Origin: Pyrodictiaceae archaeon
GTDB taxonomy: Archaea; Thermoproteota; Thermoprotei_A; Sulfolobales; Pyrodictiaceae
Assembly: GCA_027046105.1 (NCBI GenBank)
Contig: JALTZQ010000209.1
Coordinates: 1-37,164 of the forward strand
Direction: 5' to 3'
DNA length: 37,164 nt
The position numbers and the translations under genes are program-made. Positions 24,554 to 32,430 of this stretch are shown one piece after another (positions within the stretch are counted from its first letter, which is position 1; each line of letters starts with the position of its first letter). The notes beneath the pieces were generated by a model. The model did not search any database and had not been told where the DNA came from. It saw only the letters and a list, made by a program, of their open reading frames with translations.

Positions 24554-25489
24554 TTATCGGCTTTGCACCATCTTTTCACGAATATAATTTATGAGGCCTT
24601 GAACTGAGAGCTCCAGGAGGAGTCTAGCATGACCACGTTCTCCATATAGTTCCAGGTATCGGGCTGTATCCTCATCTCTACTCGCTATCATATCCAGCAA
24701 TTTTGAAGCATTAGTCTCCATGTCTTCTCTAAGCATCTCTAGAGCTATCTCGTACCATCTCTTCATCTGCTCAATATGCTTTTGTAACACCGTCACCCCC
24801 TTACTAGCTACTCCTACATGCGTAAAACCTAGGCGATGGGGTTGTTGCTCGAGCTGTTTCTGAACACTCTCCATGTAGAGGTCGTAGCGGAAGGGAGGAG
24901 GTGTTGTTGGTACAACGACGCCTGTTCCGGGATCATACATGCCTGCCGAGTCGCCAGTGAATAGTACCCTTTCCCCGCCCAGGTCTACAAGCACACTTTG
25001 ATGATGACTTGCATGTCCTGGCGTGTGTATAATTGTTGCGATAGCACTACCCAAGTCTATTTCTGCACCATTCTTTGTTTGAACAAGCTGCTGTTCAGGT
25101 ACGGGCTCGGGCTTACCATACACATCTGCGAGCCAATCAAGCGCGGCCCTGGAGGCTTCCCATAACTTTGATGGATCAAGTAAATGCCTATAGCCTCGTG
25201 GATGAACATAGACTATACTTGATGGTAGTAGTTTTGCAAGTGTACCTGCACCACCACCATGATCTAGATGGATATGTGTTACAATAATATGAACAAGGCC
25301 TTGGTCCAGCCCCTCCTCTTTAAGAGTATTCGCGATTCGTGCTGCTGTTGAAGTAGGCCCCGTCTCTATGATGATGGTCCCCCTTTCACCACTGATAATG
25401 TATGCATAGATGAAGCTCTCTCCTAGTTGGCTCGGTGTGACATCTATGTATCCCAACTGGTCTGTTATCCAGCTAATCCGTGCCTCCAT
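24554..25489 (-). CDS. metallo-beta-lactamase-fold hydrolase
   Basis: A 311-residue MBL-fold protein. The HxHxDH metal motif THIHLDH uses H72, H74, D76 and H77; further ligands are H159 in HTPGHASHH, D180 in FTGDSAG, and a His in GFTHVG. The last 90 residues are helical, a feature of archaeal members whose function is unknown. Relatives include glyoxalase II-type thioesterases and RNA-processing enzymes; the lack of the beta-CASP insert argues against a nuclease. It is followed by alaX on the same strand and divergent from the SAM hydrolase gene. Confidence 0.85.
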   Translation of the reverse strand: MEARISWITDQLGYIDVTPSQLGESFIYAYIISGERGTIIIETGPTSTAARIANTLKEEGLDQGLVHIIVTHIHLDHGGGAGTLAKLLPSSIVYVHPRGYRHLLDPSKLWEASRAALDWLADVYGKPEPVPEQQLVQTKNGAEIDLGSAIATIIHTPGHASHHQSVLVDLGGERVLFTGDSAGMYDPGTGVVVPTTPPPFRYDLYMESVQKQLEQQPHRLGFTHVGVASKGVTVLQKHIEQMKRWYEIALEMLREDMETNASKLLDMIASRDEDTARYLELYGERGHARLLLELSVQGLINYIREKMVQSR

Positions 25490-25585
25490 GACTGCTTGTA
25501 CCCAGAAACCTATAGTGTATTGGCTAAGACTGTTAATTAGCTTCTCCCGGAGTAGAAGCCTCTAGGATTTAGCTAGGGGTTGAGC

Positions 25586-26401
25586 ATGGTGCAAGTTAGG
25601 CCTCTTATTATTTTCATGAGTGATTTTGGTGTTCGTGATCCTTACGTAGGTATAGTGCATGGTGTTGTAGAGTCACTTAGTGGTGGCACTGTTAAGGTAA
25701 TCGATCTTGTACATGAGCTTCCTGCATTTAGTGTATTAGCTGGTGCATATGCTCTCTATGTTTCATACAAGTATTTTCCTCATGGAAGTGTTTTCTTAGC
25801 TGTCGTAGACCCTGGTGTTGGCAGTGATAGAAAGGCTATAGCACTTAGAACGAAGAACTACTACTTTGTTGGCCCTAATAATGGTGTTCTTTGGCCAGCT
25901 GCCTCAGAGGATGGCATTGTCGAGGCACGTGTAATAAACAATGAGGATCTCATGCTTAAACCTGTATCGAGAAGTTTTCATGGGAGAGACGTCTTTGCCC
26001 CTGCTGCAGTGCATATTGCTCTAGGTGGCAACTTCGAGGTTCTAGGCGAAGCCATTGACGTAAATGAGCTTGAACGTGTCAAACTCATTGACTATTGTGG
26101 CCTAGGTGAGAGCGAGAAAACACGTGTAGTCTATATTGATAGGTTCGGCAACGTTGCTCTAGGGCTTAGAGGTTTCGAGTGCTGGAGGAGGCTATGTAGA
26201 GGAGGCGTTGTCCGTGTATGTAGCGAGGGGAGATGCCGAGTAGCAAAATGTTCTCCCGTCTTTAGCGTCGAAAAGAAGGGAACGCTAGTACTATACATCA
26301 ACAGTTTCGGGTTCCTAGAGCTAGCAGTTAATCTTGGAAGTGCACGTGAAATCCTAGGCGTTGATGTAGGAAGCATAGTCGTTGTCGAACCTATAAGGTA
26401 A
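25586..26401 (+). CDS. S-adenosyl-L-methionine hydrolase (adenosine-forming), DUF62 family
   Basis: About 271 residues from the ATG at 25586, which has AGGGG about six bases before it; a TTG at 25580 would add two residues. The family signatures are MSDFGVRDPYVG near the N-terminus, VDPGVGSDR (D75 and R82) and SRSFHGRDVFAPAA (H132), the Asp-Arg-His triad that activates water to attack SAM. The products are adenosine and methionine. The SAM halogenase and fluorinase branch is related. The C-terminal domain is beta-rich and contains five Cys, an unusual number. It opens a plus-strand run ending at 29117; the next gene starts 12 bases later. Confidence 0.9.
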   Translation: MVQVRPLIIFMSDFGVRDPYVGIVHGVVESLSGGTVKVIDLVHELPAFSVLAGAYALYVSYKYFPHGSVFLAVVDPGVGSDRKAIALRTKNYYFVGPNNGVLWPAASEDGIVEARVINNEDLMLKPVSRSFHGRDVFAPAAVHIALGGNFEVLGEAIDVNELERVKLIDYCGLGESEKTRVVYIDRFGNVALGLRGFECWRRLCRGGVVRVCSEGRCRVAKCSPVFSVEKKGTLVLYINSFGFLELAVNLGSAREILGVDVGSIVVVEPIR

Positions 26402-26413
26402 TAACATTACGTC

Positions 26414-27169
26414 ATGTTCCCTGGGCATGGTATTATAATGCTTAGGGAGAGAATCGAAAAAGTCCGTGAACTATTAAGTGAGGTGTCGCATGGATCCTTT
26501 TGCTGCCTAAGATACGGTTTACCCTATATTACAGTTAGCGATATAGTTGAGCAAAGCCTATGTGAGCACAAAGTCATCCTCAAATACCATAGTAGTAGTC
26601 ACAAACAACGCGTTCGTGAGCTACGTAAACTTGTTTCAATGCTTGGACGGCTGTTCATGGCTAATGATACAAGAAAATGCACAGCGCTGTCGATTCCCCT
26701 AGCTGCTGTAGTCGAAGGTGTCCCAATAATAGGACGACCTGATCTTTTGATCTTTGTTCGAGAAAAGCTTGCGGGAATCGTATGGTCACGTATTGGAGGT
26801 GACTTAACAAAGGTTAGACCTTGGGAACGAGTTAGGCTATACGCGCTTGGCCTCTTGGCTGACTATGCTGGCCTCGGCACGAGGGACACCAACTTATTTC
26901 TAATCACTGCTAAAGATAGAAAAGATATAGCCAAAGGGCTTCGCATTGTACTTGCTAGATTAGGTTGCATAAATACTCGGATAGATAGTATCGAGGCATC
27001 CGTGGCCATTCATAGAATGGTATATGACCGCGATATAGCACTAGACTACATTGGCAGGTTTTTAACATTATGGATTACCGAAAGGGGGCCACAAGGACCC
27101 TTTTATCCAGGTCTCTGCAAAAACTGCGCCATGTCAAGCTCATGTCCAGTAAAACCATATAACGATTAG
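26414..27169 (+). CDS. Cas4/RecB-like PD-(D/E)XK-fold protein with probable loss of catalytic residues
   Basis: A 251-residue protein. One Cys at 50 (SLCEHKVIL) and three at C235, C238 and C244 (LCKNCAMSSSC, C-x2-C-x5-C) match the 1+3 cysteine plan of the [4Fe-4S] site in Cas4 and AddB-type nucleases. Between them, PIIGRPDLLIF (D110) and WERVRLYALGLL match nuclease motifs II and the QxxxY-like helix. The expected D/E-x-K strand reads GIVWSRIGG, with Trp and Arg instead of the acidic residue and Lys. So the fold and cluster seem kept while the active site looks lost. No cas genes lie nearby. ATG at 26438 is an alternative start. Confidence 0.55.
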   Translation: MFPGHGIIMLRERIEKVRELLSEVSHGSFCCLRYGLPYITVSDIVEQSLCEHKVILKYHSSSHKQRVRELRKLVSMLGRLFMANDTRKCTALSIPLAAVVEGVPIIGRPDLLIFVREKLAGIVWSRIGGDLTKVRPWERVRLYALGLLADYAGLGTRDTNLFLITAKDRKDIAKGLRIVLARLGCINTRIDSIEASVAIHRMVYDRDIALDYIGRFLTLWITERGPQGPFYPGLCKNCAMSSSCPVKPYND

Positions 27170-27185
27170 CAAGATGCCGGGTTTG

Positions 27186-27224
27186 AATACCATTAAGCTT
27201 TCCTTTCATTAGGACCATGGTATT
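27186..27224. repeat. 8-bp inverted repeat with 23-base loop
   Basis: AATACCAT (27186-27193) and ATGGTATT (27217-27224) are perfect inverted repeats in the 140-base spacer between the Cas4-like and HhH-GPD-like genes. It could be a terminator, attenuator or small RNA. A TATA-like box (TTATAG, about 27281) follows, so the downstream pair of genes may have its own promoter. Confidence 0.35.
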
Positions 27225-27280
27225 GAGTTTAGTTTCCTTAATTGCGAGTTGCAAGCCGTTATCGCTATAGTTTAGGAGGC

Positions 27281-27286
27281 TTATAG
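27281..27286 (+). promoter_or_regulatory. TATA box for the HhH-GPD-like gene
   Basis: TTATAG centred near 27284 is 26 bases before the TTG at 27310, the distance expected for a leaderless start at that codon. Confidence 0.4.
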
Positions 27287-27309
27287 CTTACGCTCTGGGT
27301 GTATGTGTC

Positions 27310-28293
27310 TTGATATCTATCAATTCAGTGGCTGTACGCAAGGTTGCTGCTTTAGTCTCTAGGATAAAGAATCGTATACCACGTGATCCTTTTACTGATG
27401 AACAATACTTCCCACCAAAAAATGCTGAAAGAGAGCTCGTTGTATCCTACTTTTTCACTATGGTTGCTCTTGACCATAGGTTAAGTAGACCCGGCAAGCC
27501 ATATGAGGCTACAGTAGATGGGAAAAGATATCATGGTGCAGACCTACTCTACCGGCTAGGCATGAAGAAGTTCATGGACGATCCTGAATTTTTCCTACCT
27601 AGAAGATTAGCTTCACTGACGCTGAAGGACATTATCAGTTGGCTTTGCGTTAACGATGTTTGTCCTCCAGATCCTTTACGTAGATTAGCCTTATTGCGTG
27701 ATCTTGGAGAGAAGACACTCAAACTTTACGACGGCAGCTTTGTAACTATTATTGATGAAGCAAACGGGTTTTTACGTGGTGAGCCTGGGAAACCGGGATT
27801 CGTTGATTTATTGAGAGTTTTTGATGCTTATGGTGACCCTATTGAGAAGAAAACCATGCTTTTAGCTAAGTTCCTCGAAAGAAGGGGTTTGTTCAATATT
27901 CGTGATGTACTGAATAAACGTGTACCCGTCGATAACCATGTTTCACGTATTGCTTTAAGACTCGAGTTAGTCACTCCTGCAGGTAGGATGAGGGAAAAGA
28001 TAGTGAGAGGAATCGGGTTTGAATGGTGGGAAGATGTGTTTCTAAGAATGGCTATACGTGAAGCCTGGTTTATGGTTTCGATTGAGGCCGGTATCGATCC
28101 CTTCGTGCTTGACGATTTCCTATGGAGTATGGGAAGGAAGGTATGTATTTATGGTAAACCATTTTGTGACCAGTGTAGTCATCATGAATCATGTGTTGAA
28201 GGACGATGCGTTTTCGCAGAAGTATGTCCAATACCTAGTAGTGGAGACAACATTGTCAATGAACACTTCTTTATCGATACATGGTGGTATTAA
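27310..28293 (+). CDS. HhH-GPD-superfamily protein resembling queuosine salvage glycosylase (Qng1/DUF2419) with endonuclease III Fe-S motif
   Basis: A 327-residue protein. VPVDNHVSRIALRLEL (205-220) resembles the catalytic Asp segment of HhH-GPD glycosylases (D208). C279, C286, C289 and C295 are spaced C-x6-C-x2-C-x5-C, the endonuclease III/MutY [4Fe-4S] pattern. The N-terminal half has DGKRYHGADLL, DPEFFLP and YDGSFVTIIDE, which resemble by eye the DUF2419 family of queuosine nucleotide N-glycosylases. These are structurally HhH-GPD proteins but, as I recall, carry no such cluster. Alternatives are an archaeal DNA glycosylase. A TTG at 27310 fits the TATA spacing. The stop overlaps the next gene as TAATG. 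Confidence 0.5.
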   Translation: MISINSVAVRKVAALVSRIKNRIPRDPFTDEQYFPPKNAERELVVSYFFTMVALDHRLSRPGKPYEATVDGKRYHGADLLYRLGMKKFMDDPEFFLPRRLASLTLKDIISWLCVNDVCPPDPLRRLALLRDLGEKTLKLYDGSFVTIIDEANGFLRGEPGKPGFVDLLRVFDAYGDPIEKKTMLLAKFLERRGLFNIRDVLNKRVPVDNHVSRIALRLELVTPAGRMREKIVRGIGFEWWEDVFLRMAIREAWFMVSIEAGIDPFVLDDFLWSMGRKVCIYGKPFCDQCSHHESCVEGRCVFAEVCPIPSSGDNIVNEHFFIDTWWY

Positions 28294-29117
28294 TGTTTTC
28301 CCAAGCAGTTATCTGGAGGTATATAGCTAGCAGCACGGCTGAAGTTTTAGGTTTTGGTGAAGCACTCATTGATGTCGCTGCAACACGCGAGATACACATT
28401 GGCATAGTTACTTGGCCCCAAAATGCTATAGTGCTCGGCCTCTATGAAGCACTAAGAAACACTGATAACGACCATGAAAACATTTATCGAAGAATTACAG
28501 GTGGCTACCGCTTTGATGTCTCTAAAAACGACTTCTACACTATTGCTGTGATTGGCAAACCTCTTTCTCTCCATGAAGCCGTGGAGAGGGCTAAGTGTAT
28601 TACAAATGATTTCGGTGTCACGAGGATAGGAGATAAAACAGTGATAGAGGCACATTTAACTACCAGGCCCCACCATGAGGAGATACTTAGCTGCTTAATG
28701 GGCTCCAATGCACGTATCACACAAAGACAAGTTGAAATGGATAAGGAACTAGTTTTACACTATACGAACCGGTATAAATCGCCTGGGTGGAGGTTCTATC
28801 GTTTCCACAGAGGAAGTGGTGTAGCTAAGCGAAGCAAGGAATCATTCCGATTCGTGGTCTCTGTAGAGGTAGTAGATGGCTATATCACTGGCTGGTGGAT
28901 CGACAGCACATTATATATGGCACCACCTATGGAGTTACATAGTATTCTTGCATCAGTAAGAGGATCACCCTTCCACGAATTAACACTCTTCAACATTGAA
29001 CTTGCTATAAGGAAGAGGCTAGAAACCTATGGACTATCACGTGACGAAATCATAGATGCAATTAGGGAGCTATACTCGGTAGTCGGTGTAAGATTCTATA
29101 AACAAGGGCCCGACTAG
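28293..29117 (+). CDS. lipoate-protein-ligase-like protein with altered active site
   Basis: About 274 residues from the ATG at 28293, which overlaps the upstream stop as TAATG. The N-terminal domain has the order of biotin/lipoyl ligases: GEALIDVAATREIHIGIVTWP, AIVLGLYEAL, then RRITGG (66-71) and DFYTIAVIG. The C-terminal 100 residues (VVSVEVVDGYITGWWIDSTLYMAPP) resemble the LplA accessory domain. The usual K-x-S/A-G-S-A loop is replaced: only K115 (GDKTVIEAH) keeps the place, and RRxSGGG is reduced to RRITGGY. Activity may be lost or changed. It is translationally coupled to the HhH-GPD-like gene. Confidence 0.55.
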   Translation: MFSQAVIWRYIASSTAEVLGFGEALIDVAATREIHIGIVTWPQNAIVLGLYEALRNTDNDHENIYRRITGGYRFDVSKNDFYTIAVIGKPLSLHEAVERAKCITNDFGVTRIGDKTVIEAHLTTRPHHEEILSCLMGSNARITQRQVEMDKELVLHYTNRYKSPGWRFYRFHRGSGVAKRSKESFRFVVSVEVVDGYITGWWIDSTLYMAPPMELHSILASVRGSPFHELTLFNIELAIRKRLETYGLSRDEIIDAIRELYSVVGVRFYKQGPD

Positions 29118-29198
29118 ACCATACCATATCATTAAGTACAATCTATAATTTAATAAGTACCAATTCCCTACCGTTAGAACTAGCAGAGATATGACAGT

Positions 29199-29282
29199 GT
29201 GATGAACGGTCACGGGACTGAACTACATCCGAGAAAGGGGGATTATCCACAATAAGGTAGTGATGTAGGCATCCTAAACTGA
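29199..29282 (+). ncRNA. possible C/D box-like small RNA
   Basis: In the gene-free stretch 29118-29313: a C box GTGATGA (29199-29205), 12 bases, a CTGA D' box (29218-29221); then GTGATGT (29260-29266) as C', 12 bases, and CTGA (29279-29282) as D. Both guide intervals are exactly 12 bases. The D'-C' spacer is about 38 bases, far longer than usual. CTACATC (29223-29229) and GATGTAG (29262-29268) can pair and would hide C'. No clear terminal stem is present. The rest of the stretch is A/T-rich with nothing else recognised. Confidence 0.3.
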
Positions 29283-29313
29283 AAATAAGTTACAACGGTA
29301 TATTGCATAGTGG

Positions 29314-29616
29314 GTGTGGAGGGTGCGTGTTACAGTTAAGGTTTTTGGCATACTTTCTGAGCAAACCGGCTGGATGCAAAAGGTAGTAGAGTTGGAAGAT
29401 AATGCTACCGTTGAGGATCTCCTAGAAAAACTATACGAAGAAGCTCCTGGATTAAAGAAAGCTGTTCAGGAGCTATCTTCGTCTACTGGTATGCCAATAA
29501 CAATACTTGTTAATGGTCGAAGCATCGAATACCTTAATGGACTTTCAACAAGACTTAATGATGGCGATACAGTTGCTATAATACCACCTGCTGGTGGCGG
29601 CTTCTACACACCCTAG
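29314..29616 (+). CDS. MoaD/ThiS-family ubiquitin-like protein with residues after the diglycine
   Basis: A 100-residue beta-grasp protein. The N-terminal VRVTVKVFGILSEQTG and TVEDLLEKL, with VNGRSIEYL and LNDGDTVAIIPPAGG at the end, match MoaD/SAMP proteins, which carry sulfur as a C-terminal thiocarboxylate or are joined to other proteins. Here GGG (94-96) is followed by FYTP and a TAG stop, so the diglycine is not terminal. A protease such as a JAMM enzyme would need to trim it, or the protein works differently. GTG at 29314 is the start used; a GTG at 29323 is possible. Its stop shares CTAG with the acnA stop. Confidence 0.8.
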   Translation: MWRVRVTVKVFGILSEQTGWMQKVVELEDNATVEDLLEKLYEEAPGLKKAVQELSSSTGMPITILVNGRSIEYLNGLSTRLNDGDTVAIIPPAGGGFYTP

Positions 29617-32333
29617 CCCCGCTCTTGCTTACACTCCCGGATTAATTTTCTCAACACATATTTTAGTATACCACCATGTCTATAGTATTCGACTTCTACT
29701 GGGTTGTCTAGTCTAGCTATTACTTCAAATTCAATCTTTTCACCATCGGGTCGATGTGCTATTACTTTTAGCTTCTTTCTTGGATATAGACCTTCTTTTA
29801 TGCCTATAATGTCATAGATCTCGTCCCCTCTTAGTCCTAGTGTTCTCCAGTTCTCGCCGGGCATGAACTGTAGAGGCAGTATACCCATGCCAACTAGGTT
29901 GCTACGATGTATTCGTTCGAAGCTTTCAGCTATTACAGCCTTTACTCCTAAGAGGTATGGGCCTTTAGCTGCCCAGTCTCTACTACTACCAGCACCATAT
30001 TGACGGCCAGCTATGACAATTAGAGGTACACCCTCTCTTTGATACCTCATAGCAGCCTCATATACTGGCATGACTTCGCCAGTGGGCCAATACACTGTCC
30101 ATCCTCCCTCACGGTCAACTAATAGATTCCTTATCCTTGGATTTGCAAAAGTACCCCTCATCATGACCTCGTGGTTGCCTCTACGGGCGCCGTAGGTCCC
30201 AAATTCTTTAGGTTCAACACCATGTTCTATCAGATACTTTCCTGCAGGGCTCTCTGGCGGTATACTACCAGCAGGTGATATATGATCTGTGGTCACCCTG
30301 TCGCCAAGCAATACGAGGACACGAGCACCACGTATATCATCCAACTCTGGGGGTTCAAGTGTGAAGTCTTCGAAGAATGGTGGACGCCTGATATAAGTCG
30401 ATTTTTCATCCCAATGGTATAGATCACCTGTTGGCGCCTCGAGTTTTTCCCATTCCTCGGTCCCCTTGTATATGTCCTCGTACTTTTTCTTGAATAGTTC
30501 TGGTTTCACATATTCACGCATCACGGCCTTGATCTCGTCAATGCTTGGCCAGATATCCTTTAGATATACTGGTTCGCCATTGGGATCATAGCCTATAGGT
30601 TCATTCAATGGATCCCAGTTCATTGTTCCACGTATGGCATATGCTACAACAAGTATTGGCGACGCCAAGTAGTTGCCACGTACGAGGGGATGTATACGTC
30701 CAGAGAAGTTCCTGTTACCACTTAGTACCGCAACTGCATATAATCCATGTTTCTCTATGGCTTCACTAACTGGCCGTGGAAGCGGGCCACTATTACCAAT
30801 ACAAGTCATGCATCCATAGCCTACAACGTGGAATCTTAGCGCCTCAAGATACCTTAATAGACCAGACTCCCTCAAGTACTCGACTACAACCCTACTTCCC
30901 GGCGATAAACTAGTCTTCACCCACGGCTTTACTCTTAAACCTCTTTCAACAGCCTTCTTTGCAAGCACTCCAGCACCTATCATTACATGAGGGTTGGATG
31001 TGTTAGTACAACTCGTTATAGCAGCTATGGCCACAAACCCATGGTCTAGTGTCGCTTCTTCATCACCCACTCTAGTGTGGACTCCCGTAGTCGCTATGCC
31101 TTTCTCCTTATTTTCTTCAAGATAGCGTTGTAGTACTTTCCTAAACGCATCTTTCGCTAGTCTAAGTGGTATCCGATCTTCTGGATGACTCGGCCCAGCG
31201 ATTGAAGGCTCAACACTACTAAGGTCGAACACTAGTGTCTGACTATATTGCGGTTCCTCATCACCCGTATAGAAGAGGTGCTGAAGCTTGGTATACCACT
31301 CAACAAATGCCACGTGCTCTTCACTGCGTCCCGTTAGTTTCAGGAAAGCCAACGTTTCTTCATCTACAGGGAAGAAGCCAGTTGTGCTCCCATACTCTGG
31401 AGCCATGTTTGCTATGGTTGCACGGTCGAAGGCAAGTAGATACTTGAGACCAGGACCATAGAATTCGACAAATTTGCCTACTACATCGGCTTTCTTTCTC
31501 AAGAACTCTGTTACTGCTAAGACTATATCAGTTGGTGTTACGCCTTCCCTAGGTTCACCTACAAGCTTAACACCAACTACCTCGGGTAAAAGCATGTAGT
31601 AGGGCTGACCTAGGAGAACCGCCTCCGCTTCTATACCACCTACGCCCCATCCGAGTACGCCAATACCATTTATCATCGTTGTATGTGAGTCTGTGCCTAT
31701 TAGCGTGTCAGGAAAGGCTAATGCCTCGCCGTTACGTACACGGTACTCGACTACACTTGCTAGATACTCCAGGTTAACCTGGTGTATAATGCCCTTGCCG
31801 GGAGGAATGACCTTCAAATTCCCAAAAGCTTGTTGAGCCCACTTTAACAACGCGTAGCGCTCCTTGTACCTCTTAAACTCCATTTCCATGTTACGTTTAA
31901 CTGCATATGCTGTACCGAAATAGTCAACTTGTACACTATGGTCGATCACGAGGTGGGCGGGAACCATTGTATCCACTATGCGGGGGTTACAGCCATAAGA
32001 TGCAGCTACATCACGCATAGCAGCTAGATCTACAACAGCTGGCACACCAGTATAGTCTTGCATTACCACTCTAGCAGGCATGAAAGGGATTACTTCCTCT
32101 CCTGCACCCTTAGGCCATGAAGCAACCTTACGAACATCATCCTCAGTGACAAGGAATCCATCAACATTACGAAGCACGTTTTCAAGTAGAATTCTTATTG
32201 TGAAGGGAAGCTTTGATATCTTGGTAAGACCCGCTTCTTCAAGTTTATCAAGCCTATAGACGGTTACCGGGCCCCTAGGCGATGAAAGACGTTCCTTTGC
32301 ATTGAAAGGGTTCTGGAACCCTTGGCGCTGCAT
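29613..32333 (-). CDS. acnA: aconitate hydratase
   Basis: A 906-residue AcnA-type aconitase of full length. The [4Fe-4S] ligands are C442 (SCTNTSNP) and C508/C511 (GCMTCIGNSG). DSHTTMINGIGVLGWGVGG is the typical active-site stretch, and GSSRDWAAKGP near 790 is the C-terminal swivelling domain. The enzyme interconverts citrate and isocitrate through cis-aconitate. With the sucCD-korDABC operon it covers part of the TCA cycle. The start is ATG at 32333. It converges with the MoaD-like gene, the two stops sharing the palindrome CTAG at 29613-29616. Confidence 0.96.
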   Translation of the reverse strand: MQRQGFQNPFNAKERLSSPRGPVTVYRLDKLEEAGLTKISKLPFTIRILLENVLRNVDGFLVTEDDVRKVASWPKGAGEEVIPFMPARVVMQDYTGVPAVVDLAAMRDVAASYGCNPRIVDTMVPAHLVIDHSVQVDYFGTAYAVKRNMEMEFKRYKERYALLKWAQQAFGNLKVIPPGKGIIHQVNLEYLASVVEYRVRNGEALAFPDTLIGTDSHTTMINGIGVLGWGVGGIEAEAVLLGQPYYMLLPEVVGVKLVGEPREGVTPTDIVLAVTEFLRKKADVVGKFVEFYGPGLKYLLAFDRATIANMAPEYGSTTGFFPVDEETLAFLKLTGRSEEHVAFVEWYTKLQHLFYTGDEEPQYSQTLVFDLSSVEPSIAGPSHPEDRIPLRLAKDAFRKVLQRYLEENKEKGIATTGVHTRVGDEEATLDHGFVAIAAITSCTNTSNPHVMIGAGVLAKKAVERGLRVKPWVKTSLSPGSRVVVEYLRESGLLRYLEALRFHVVGYGCMTCIGNSGPLPRPVSEAIEKHGLYAVAVLSGNRNFSGRIHPLVRGNYLASPILVVAYAIRGTMNWDPLNEPIGYDPNGEPVYLKDIWPSIDEIKAVMREYVKPELFKKKYEDIYKGTEEWEKLEAPTGDLYHWDEKSTYIRRPPFFEDFTLEPPELDDIRGARVLVLLGDRVTTDHISPAGSIPPESPAGKYLIEHGVEPKEFGTYGARRGNHEVMMRGTFANPRIRNLLVDREGGWTVYWPTGEVMPVYEAAMRYQREGVPLIVIAGRQYGAGSSRDWAAKGPYLLGVKAVIAESFERIHRSNLVGMGILPLQFMPGENWRTLGLRGDEIYDIIGIKEGLYPRKKLKVIAHRPDGEKIEFEVIARLDNPVEVEYYRHGGILKYVLRKLIRECKQERG

Positions 32334-32430
32334 AGCACCACAACACCCTGACTTGTTTCCAACCGCCAGGGTTATTGTGTGGGGCAGTTAAGACCCTAAC
32401 CCAGCAAAATCTTCGGGGAGGGCGCGGTCT

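Noticed and set aside
27178..27193. T-arm-like sequence GGGTTTGAATACC
   Set aside because: The stem pairs poorly and no acceptor stem or anticodon arm lies around it, so it is not a tRNA gene.
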